A stretch of DNA of 7,184 nt from Bdellovibrio sp. (GTDB lineage Bacteria; Bdellovibrionota; Bdellovibrionia; Bdellovibrionales; Bdellovibrionaceae): NCBI GenBank assembly GCA_003176075.1, contig PSRN01000111.1, positions 1-7,184 of the forward strand. Reading direction: 5' to 3'. This document shows positions 1 through 4,525 of this stretch, piece by piece. The translations under genes and the position numbers were made by a program. The number at the start of each line of letters is the position of its first letter. Position 1 is the first letter of the stretch. A model generated the notes under the pieces. The model was given only the letters and a program-made list of their open reading frames with translations, did not search any database and was not told the DNA's origin.

Positions 1-6
1 TCAATG

Positions 7-54
7 CTGGCGCCTCTTCCGCCAAAACACGTTTGTGAAATTGATTCGAAAAAC
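7..54. other. Unassigned left edge
   Basis: The short stretch past the suhB stop is too brief to assign. A minus-strand gene could begin here and run off the window, but no ribosome binding site with a good start is visible. No terminator hairpin with a T-run was found. Confidence 0.3.
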
Positions 55-888
55 CTAGACCGTTTCCGGGCGCAGGTCGGGACCAATGGCTGTGACGATC
101 GCTTGGTTGATGGTCGGATTTCCAGCCACCACTGATTTTGCGTAGGGCGTGCATGGAACTCCCCGGTAAGAGGTCACCCGCCCCCCCGCCTCTTGCACCA
201 AAAGAAGGCCGGCCGCCAAATCCCAGGGCTTCAAATTCCGTTCCCAATATCCATCGAAGACTCCACGGGCGACCCACGCCAAATCCATCGCCGCCGCTCC
301 GGCCCTGCGAATTCCCCTGGCCCGGCGGACCAGCAGCGAGAAAATTTTGAGTTGCTCTTCGAGTTGGTCCTCGAAATCAGAAATAAAACCGGTGGCCAGC
401 AGCGCACGTGATAACTCGCTGGAATTGGACACCTTCAGAGGTTGACCGTTGCAAAAGGCGCCACCGCCCTTCCACGCCGTATAGACCTCATGGAGCGCCG
501 GCGCCTCGACGACACCGACGTAAACTTCACCTTGCAGCTCCAAACCTAGACTAACGGCATAGACCGGCAGGCCGTGCACATAATTGGTCGTCCCGTCCAA
601 GGGGTCTAAAATCCACCGTGGTTTCGACGAGGGCGAAAATTCCTGGGGATGGACTCCCGCGGATTCTTCGCCGAGAAAATCGAAGTCAGGGAATTCCGCC
701 CTGAGAAAGCTTTTGATGGCGCTTTCCGATTCTTGATCAGCCTCGCTGACCAGCCCGGCTTGAAATTTCTCCGTCACCTGCTTCAGCCGACCCGAGTAAT
801 GCAGCAGAATATCCCGACCTTGCCGGCAGGCTTTGATGGCCTGGTAAGTGAGCTGTTTTAAATCATTCTGACTAAAATTTGTCTTCAT
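55..888 (-). CDS. suhB: Inositol monophosphatase family protein (SuhB-like)
   Basis: Predicted cytosolic Mg2+-dependent phosphatase of 277 residues that hydrolyses inositol-1-phosphate or related sugar/nucleotide phosphates; the exact substrate cannot be read from sequence. All family motifs are present: D51 in SEADQ, GEES at 73-76, the WILDPLDGTTNYVHG metal-binding motif at 92-106, and PWDLAAG at 221-227. Length is normal for the family (about 260-280). The frame is open to 996, but I chose the ATG at 888 because AGAGGA lies just upstream and the family fold begins close to here; the extra 36 residues are Pro/Arg-rich and unlike the family. The gene is divergent from the SPOR gene. In E. coli SuhB also joins the rRNA antitermination complex; that role is not implied here. 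Family assignment is very secure, the symbol less so. Confidence 0.93.
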   Translation of the reverse strand: MKTNFSQNDLKQLTYQAIKACRQGRDILLHYSGRLKQVTEKFQAGLVSEADQESESAIKSFLRAEFPDFDFLGEESAGVHPQEFSPSSKPRWILDPLDGTTNYVHGLPVYAVSLGLELQGEVYVGVVEAPALHEVYTAWKGGGAFCNGQPLKVSNSSELSRALLATGFISDFEDQLEEQLKIFSLLVRRARGIRRAGAAAMDLAWVARGVFDGYWERNLKPWDLAAGLLLVQEAGGRVTSYRGVPCTPYAKSVVAGNPTINQAIVTAIGPDLRPETV

Positions 889-914
889 CGTTCCTCTACC
901 TCGACCTTGGGCGA

Positions 915-944
915 TTGACCGAAATCGAGCTTCGAAGTTACCAT
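915..944 (+). promoter_or_regulatory. Candidate sigma70-type promoter for the SPOR gene
   Basis: In the 100-bp divergent gap between suhB and the SPOR gene, TTGACC at 915-920 resembles a -35 box (5 of 6) and TACCAT at 939-944 a weaker -10 box (4 of 6), with an 18-bp spacer. Transcription would start near 951, giving a leader of about 38 bases before the ATG at 989, with GGAGG at 977-981. The gap must also hold the suhB promoter, for which I see no convincing boxes. Consensus matching only. Confidence 0.3.
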
Positions 945-988
945 GTGAGTGATCGGCTGGCATCGAAAAGATTGGCGGAGGGGCGAAT

Positions 989-1852
989 ATGGCCATTGAA
1001 CGATATGGATCGAAAACAGACGTGGTGGTGAAACTCGTTCTTGTTTTCTTCGTGTGTCTTTTGTCTTTTTCCTTAGGGACTTTTGTCGGGAAGAAGTTCA
1101 GCGACAGCCAGCATCAGTTGGCGAAGTTTGAACCCGAAGAATCCAGGGAAATGGCCTCGAAGAGCCCGGCCTCCGCCAATGGAGCTGAAAAAAAGTCAGG
1201 ACTGACGGATGAGGAATTCGCGAAACTCGCCGAAGAGTTTGTCGCCGATGAGGACGGATCAAAGTCCGCGACCCGCGCGGAGAGCGGGAAAAAAGACGAG
1301 GAACATGACCGTGAGCGTGAACATGAGCGTGAACATGACCATGACCATAACAAAGCGGAGCATGAAAACGCCGACCCCGCCAAAGGTGATCACGCGAAAG
1401 CTGATCACACGAAAGCGGAACACGGCAAAGAATCCATGACCGGCGAACACGCCGCCACCATGGAATCCCACAAGGCCGAGCACGATTCAGATTGGTCGAC
1501 TGGGGCGGCAGGCACTCGACCGGGAACCAAAGCGGAGAAGAAAAAGCCGGCGGCGGAAAACAACGAACGACAACCGAGCAGCATACCCACCGAGCTTGGC
1601 GACGTGGCGTTCGGAAAGTACACGGTTCAGGTGGGCTCTTACCCGAACGAGGAAGAAGCGAAAAAGAAAGTCGAGAGTTTGAAGAAAAACCAGTTCAGCG
1701 CCTTCTTTGTCGAGGCGAAAGTGAAAGAAAAATCCTGGTTCCGGGTCAACATCGGTGCTTTTTCCACGCAAAAAGAAGCCGACGCCTACAAGAAAGATCT
1801 TCTTGACCGCAAGAAAGTGACCTCGGCAATCGTCCAGAAGATCGCCAAATAA
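989..1852 (+). CDS. SPOR-domain membrane protein with His-rich linker
   Basis: A 287-residue bitopic inner-membrane protein. A short cytoplasmic N-terminus is followed by one membrane segment (about residues 12-34, VVVKLVLVFFVCLLSFSLG and on), a long charged linker (about 40-205), and a C-terminal SPOR domain (about 208-285, with YTVQVGSYPNEEEA and the second half WFRVNIGAFSTQKEADAY). SPOR domains bind glycan strands stripped of stem peptides at division sites, so the topology is FtsN/DamX/DedD-like with SPOR in the periplasm. The linker is rich in Glu, Lys and Ala, and holds 12 His between 106 and 165. The start is supported by GGAGG at 977-981, 7 bases from the ATG. It is not clearly FtsN, since I see no FtsN essential-helix or Pro/Gln-rich linker; I leave it without a symbol. 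A role in division or envelope remodelling is inferred. Confidence 0.9.
   Translation: MAIERYGSKTDVVVKLVLVFFVCLLSFSLGTFVGKKFSDSQHQLAKFEPEESREMASKSPASANGAEKKSGLTDEEFAKLAEEFVADEDGSKSATRAESGKKDEEHDREREHEREHDHDHNKAEHENADPAKGDHAKADHTKAEHGKESMTGEHAATMESHKAEHDSDWSTGAAGTRPGTKAEKKKPAAENNERQPSSIPTELGDVAFGKYTVQVGSYPNEEEAKKKVESLKKNQFSAFFVEAKVKEKSWFRVNIGAFSTQKEADAYKKDLLDRKKVTSAIVQKIAK
1304..1483 (+). repeat. His/Glu-rich degenerate coding repeat in the SPOR linker
   Basis: Encodes linker residues 106-165. The first part repeats short GAACATGA/GAGCGT units (EHEREHDHDH). The later part carries a degenerate 15-bp unit at about 1388-1430, GATCACGCGAAAGCT and then GATCACACGAAAGCG, giving D/E-H-x-K-A pentapeptides. 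Twelve histidines fall in 60 residues. The pattern fits slippage-driven expansion of a low-complexity linker; metal binding is possible but only inferred from composition. Confidence 0.7.
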
Positions 1853-1872
1853 GAGTTCCTGACGGTCGCCGG

Positions 1873-2022
1873 TTACATCGCTTCCTTGATCGGATTTTCA
1901 ACTTCAGACCTAAGTTTCACGCCTAGGGCATTCAACACCCTTTGAATCTTATCTATGGAAGCACGAAGGGCCGTGAGTAAACCGACCTATTGGCAGCGCA
2001 TTTCCGCTGACAGCCGAAAGTA
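1873..2022 (-). pseudogene. Possible remnant of an XRE-type helix-turn-helix regulator or antitoxin
   Basis: The minus strand reads RLSAEMRCQ, then an in-frame TAG at 1989-1987, then VGLLTALRASIDKIQRVLNA followed by LGVKL, ending at a TAA at 1875-1873. This resembles the recognition helix and last helices of XRE-family helix-turn-helix domains (L-A-x-x-M-x-x-S-Q...S-x-D-K-I-x-R-V-L-x-A-L-G-V), as found in many antitoxins. There is no usable start: a TAA at 2025-2023 and further stops close the frame upstream, so the N-terminal half is missing or frameshifted. It lies between two unrelated genes in a gap lacking other intact genes, as expected of a decayed accessory gene. Resemblance is by eye over about 45 residues, so chance is not excluded. 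Confidence 0.3.
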
Positions 2023-2195
2023 TTATGGACAACATGACGGTCTTAGGAACAACCTTCAACATTATTCAAATCTCTCCCTTCAAAGACTCCAGGCGATTTC
2101 CTCGCGGACCGCAAATCCAATTTGCGAGAGGTTTTCTCCTCATAAGTTCTCCTTAAACGCATCAGATACTAAGCGAAAACCAGGTTCTTTCATCG

Positions 2196-2217
2196 TCTTC
2201 GAAGCTCAGATCGAAGA
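2196..2217. repeat. Inverted repeat, 7-bp arms
   Basis: TCTTCGA at 2196-2202 and TCGAAGA at 2211-2217 are perfect inverted arms around an 8-base loop, about 45-70 bp past the stop of the beta-barrel gene. The position suits a 3'-end hairpin for that operon, but no T-run follows on either strand, so it is not a canonical intrinsic terminator. Confidence 0.35.
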
Positions 2218-2263
2218 ACTCATGAAATGCATTCAAAGCTGTTTAGAACATTGACGAACAATT

Positions 2264-2845
2264 TCAAAAGAAGAATCCCAATCTCAGATAAGTCCCGAAC
2301 TGGGGGTTCGGCTCGAAGTCGCCGCAAAAGAGGACTCTTCCTTCGAGACTCAGCCACAGGGGATCGAGGCCAGAAAAACGAAGACCCAAGCCCACTCCGT
2401 ATTGATCCAGCCATCGACCTTCATCCGTTCGCGATTCAGAATAAAGGACAGAGTCGACTTTTTCCTGCCGCGCTCCCAGGCCACCAGAGAAAAACGGCGT
2501 CAGCCGTCGCAACTCCCACACCTGGTATTGTCCCCAGAAAAGAATGGATCGGGAGCGGCGACGAATATTCAGGATCGCGCTGCCCTCGCTTTCCGCTTCG
2601 TCGTAGGAATACTCACCTAGGAACAACCACGGCCGGACGCCCCACCCCAAGGCCACCGAAGGCAGCGCGCGAGGCTCCACGCTCTGATCGGAGATTCGCT
2701 CCCAACGTACGTCCGCCGCCAGCGAAAAGGCCCATCGAAATTCGTCCTTAGGGTCTTCTGCAAGAGGCTGACTTACCGCCTCGGCGGCCCGCGCCGGTGA
2801 TGGAGCCAAAGTGTTGAGTGAAACAACAAAAAATAGCCATATCAT
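2264..2845 (-). CDS. Small outer-membrane beta-barrel protein
   Basis: A 193-residue exported protein. An N-terminal signal peptide (MIWLFFVVSLNTLAPSPARA) has a probable signal peptidase I site after ARA at about residue 20. The mature part consists of alternating amphipathic strands rich in Trp, Tyr, Phe and Gly, for example SVALGWGVRPWLFLGEYSY at 63-81, PFFSGGLGA at 117-125, YGVGLGLRF at 149-157 and TYLRLGFFF at the end. The terminal Phe preceded by alternating aromatic residues is the usual BAM-recognised signature. The size fits an eight-stranded OmpA/OmpW-like barrel; no specific family is recognised. I chose the ATG at 2845 because it starts the signal peptide and overlaps the upstream gene's stop as ATGA, with GGGAG just before it; this implies translational coupling with the metallopeptidase gene. 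Confidence 0.75.
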   Translation of the reverse strand: MIWLFFVVSLNTLAPSPARAAEAVSQPLAEDPKDEFRWAFSLAADVRWERISDQSVEPRALPSVALGWGVRPWLFLGEYSYDEAESEGSAILNIRRRSRSILFWGQYQVWELRRLTPFFSGGLGARQEKVDSVLYSESRTDEGRWLDQYGVGLGLRFSGLDPLWLSLEGRVLFCGDFEPNPQFGTYLRLGFFF

Positions 2846-3981
2846 AGCGTCTCCCAACACTGCCAAGTGAGCTCGCTTTGATCTTTGGGTTGCAGAATCG
2901 AAATAAGGAAGGGGCATTGCCGCGGGTTCTGCCGGGCCAGATTTTCGATCAAGAGCGCGGGCTTCAATTCATCGCCGTCCGGAAAATTCATTATGTCTTT
3001 TTTAAGCTTCCGTAGGAGCTCGATCACCACGTGGGCGACCGGAACCCGATCCTTGGAGCCAAAGGCCCACTGGAAAGCCAGGCCGTATTGATTCCCCAGT
3101 TGATAAACAAAATCCTGATCGGAGCGACGCGGGCAAAACCCTTCCGCCCGATTGTAATCAGAGAATTGTTTGGCCGTCCAAATCGGCTGGATACCCTTTT
3201 CAAGACTGCGCAATTCCCCATCCTCGGGACGCGAACGCGCCACAAAGCGAGGATCCCCCGAATGGATCCAACCCCAAACATCGGCCAATCCCTCGTTCAT
3301 CGCGCGCAGAAGGCGAACGCGATAGAGCTCCCGCAAACGCGCCTCGCGCCGAGCGGCAATTTGATCCGCCTCCATGGCGGAACAGTCTTGCAAACTGGCT
3401 GGCGATGGCACCAAGACGTCGAACAAGGCGTGAAAATGTTCGTGGGCTATTGCGCCCGCGTTGACCGTCAGGGGCAGGTCTCCCCGACTTTCAAATGACG
3501 TGAACTCAATCATCTTCCGATCGGCATCATACTGGGCGTTGTTGTGGAGTCGTCGTTGGTTCTCGTTGACGATGTTGGTGTTGATACTGATCTTCCATGG
3601 ACGAGGCAGAAGGTAACCCACCCCGACCTGATCATCCAACTCGGCCAGTCTTTCAAGATTCGCATAGAGAGAGAGAAGATTCTGACTCATGGGGTCCGTG
3701 GGAACAAAAACACCGTCACTTCGCCGCAGGGCCCGCACGATCGGCTCGGGGCCATTGACCCCCACGCTGAACCGAGCCACGCTTCCACGCAAGGATTTGA
3801 GGCTTTCCATTGTTCGAAGTTCCACAACCCTGAAATGGTATTGACCATTTTCAATCCAAGGCAACAGCACGCGAGGGGATTGTTCGTCTGAAACGGGCCG
3901 CGAACAAGAGGAACAAGTGATCATGAACCAAATACACGCGACCCATATCACCAATGTCTTATCTTTGAGCTTCATCTTCAT
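2842..3981 (-). CDS. Predicted zinc-metallopeptidase (gluzincin-like) lipoprotein
   Basis: A 379-residue exported protein. A basic N-terminus (MKMKLKDK) precedes a hydrophobic segment (about 9-22) ending in CSSC at 23-26, which looks like a lipobox with Cys26 (or Cys23) as the lipidated residue. The zincin signature HEHFH lies at 180-184 inside AGAIAHEHFHALFD, giving two zinc His and the catalytic Glu181. MNEGLADVWGW at 228-238 resembles the NExxSD helix of thermolysin-like gluzincins and probably supplies the third ligand, Glu230, although it lies farther from HExxH than in thermolysin. The rest is unrecognised. I chose the start at 3981 (AAGGGA upstream, signal sequence follows); the frame stays open to 4218 but that extension is not signal-like. 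First gene of a two-gene operon with the beta-barrel gene, overlapping it by 4 bases. Peptidase activity and outer-membrane anchoring are inferred. Confidence 0.75.
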   Translation of the reverse strand: MKMKLKDKTLVIWVACIWFMITCSSCSRPVSDEQSPRVLLPWIENGQYHFRVVELRTMESLKSLRGSVARFSVGVNGPEPIVRALRRSDGVFVPTDPMSQNLLSLYANLERLAELDDQVGVGYLLPRPWKISINTNIVNENQRRLHNNAQYDADRKMIEFTSFESRGDLPLTVNAGAIAHEHFHALFDVLVPSPASLQDCSAMEADQIAARREARLRELYRVRLLRAMNEGLADVWGWIHSGDPRFVARSRPEDGELRSLEKGIQPIWTAKQFSDYNRAEGFCPRRSDQDFVYQLGNQYGLAFQWAFGSKDRVPVAHVVIELLRKLKKDIMNFPDGDELKPALLIENLARQNPRQCPFLISILQPKDQSELTWQCWETL

Positions 3982-4280
3982 CGCCTGATTCCCTTGTCCC
4001 CGCCCCTGAACCGGTGGAGTTCCTGCAAAATGCGAGCGCGCCCCTCCGGGTGTGATTCCTCGGTTGCCTGCGTCCCCCTGGCCAACGATTGGACACAGCC
4101 GGATTTTGGCACATTTAAGAGTGGACGTGGGTTTCATTTTTTTTTGAATCTTGCCGAAGTCAGCAAAACGACTGCCAGAACGAGTTCTTTTCAATTTGAA
4201 ATCAAAAATACACTGCAAAGAAGGCTAAATTGCTGATCTCAATGATCTCAGCAAGATTGGTAGAGAAGGAGGGAACAAGG
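3982..4280. other. Divergent intergenic regulatory region
   Basis: Roughly 300 bp between the minus-strand metallopeptidase operon and the plus-strand helicase region. The left half is GC-rich; the right half (about 4130-4260) is AT-rich, with a run of nine T at 4137-4145, and probably holds promoters in both directions. TACACT at 4209-4214 is a fair -10 candidate for the plus strand, with only a weak TTCTTT at 4185-4190 as -35. The dyad at 4230-4254 is listed separately. No RNA gene is recognised. Confidence 0.5.
4230..4254. promoter_or_regulatory. 25-bp dyad with embedded tandem repeat, possible operator
   Basis: TTGCTGA at 4230-4236 and TCAGCAA at 4248-4254 are perfect 7-bp inverted arms around an 11-base centre. 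The same stretch is a 9-bp tandem direct repeat, TGATCTCAA then TGATCTCAG (4234-4251). It sits 12 bp before the AAGGAGG at 4266-4272. It could be an operator for the helicase transcript, or a leader hairpin if transcription starts upstream. No regulator is identified and no T-run follows, so it is not a terminator. Confidence 0.35.
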
Positions 4281-4493
4281 ATGTTCCCCCTCGATACGCA
4301 AGATCGATCCCGACTGCCATTCCAATTGATTGCTCCTCCCTTGCCCGCACCTCTGCCCGCACCTCTGCCCGCAACTCTGCCCGAAGCCTTGCTCGAAAGC
4401 GATGATTCAACGAATCAAAGATGGGCGGCGAAGCCCAGGTTCTTCCGCTTCCTCACTGAGCTGAGAGCGTGTACAAGCCCATTCAAATCTTGA
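4281..4493 (+). CDS. Possible small LPAP-repeat ORF upstream of the helicase
   Basis: A 70-codon ORF preceded by a strong Shine-Dalgarno, AAGGAGG at 4266-4272, 8 bases from the ATG. It starts MFPLDTQDRS, contains four-residue repeats LPAP-LPAP-LPAT-LPEA at 21-36, and ends in a basic tail. No homologue is recognised, and there is no signal peptide or membrane segment. Its TGA at 4491-4493 overlaps an in-frame TTG of the helicase frame at 4490 (TTGA), and a helicase-frame GTG lies inside it at 4469, so it may act as a leader ORF that couples ribosomes to the helicase, whose own starts lack a good Shine-Dalgarno. The alternative is that the Shine-Dalgarno is fortuitous. Confidence 0.35.
   Translation: MFPLDTQDRSRLPFQLIAPPLPAPLPAPLPATLPEALLESDDSTNQRWAAKPRFFRFLTELRACTSPFKS
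4341..4400 (+). repeat. 12-bp tandem repeat, five units with decay
   Basis: Units at 4341-4352, 4353-4364, 4365-4376, 4377-4388 and 4389-4400. The consensus is CTGCCCGCACCT: the second unit matches exactly, the first and third have one change each, the fourth diverges at its 3' end and the fifth is barely recognisable. The 12-bp period keeps the plus frame (LPAP) and equally the minus frame open, so period alone does not prove coding. Confidence 0.85.
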
Positions 4494-4525
4494 CTTTTTC
4501 GCCCGTATCCCGTGACCTCTTGGCG

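Larger units (their letters stand above)
1853..2263. other. Intergenic gap without an intact gene
   Basis: The 411-bp stretch lies between the convergent ends of the SPOR gene (plus) and the beta-barrel gene (minus). It is more AT-rich than the flanking genes. It holds the helix-turn-helix-like remnant, an inverted repeat at 2196-2217, and two doubtful micro-ORFs on the minus strand. No hairpin followed by a T-run was found for either flanking gene, so their terminators are not identified. A plus-strand frame of 99 codons at 1955-2254 has no ribosome binding site and no recognisable protein features. Confidence 0.6.

Noticed and set aside
889..996. N-terminal extension of the suhB frame to 996
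   Set aside because: The extra 36 residues are unlike the family and cross the divergent promoter region; the ATG at 888 has AGAGGA nearby.
1114..1383. Ser/Cys-rich minus-strand ORF
   Set aside because: Antisense to the SPOR linker; its composition is a by-product of the Glu/His/Lys repeat codons.
1955..2254. 99-codon plus-strand ORF in the gap
   Set aside because: No ribosome binding site, no recognisable domain or hydrophobic pattern, and it lies in a stretch where the opposite strand has the better protein-like remnant.
2227..2751. 174-codon plus-strand ORF
   Set aside because: Antisense to the beta-barrel gene, with Arg/Pro-rich composition typical of shadow frames.
3982..4218. N-terminal extension of the metallopeptidase frame to 4218
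   Set aside because: It would bury the signal/lipobox sequence internally and lacks a ribosome binding site; the start at 3981 gives a proper export signal.
4225..4410. 61-codon minus-strand ORF with RAEVRAE repeats
   Set aside because: Its open frame follows from the 12-bp repeat, which keeps all frames in phase; TTG start and no Shine-Dalgarno, unlike the plus-strand ORF.
4490..4518. TTGACT as a -35 box just before the helicase ATG
   Set aside because: No acceptable -10 at 16-18 bp (TGACCT), and it lies within the possible leader ORF end.
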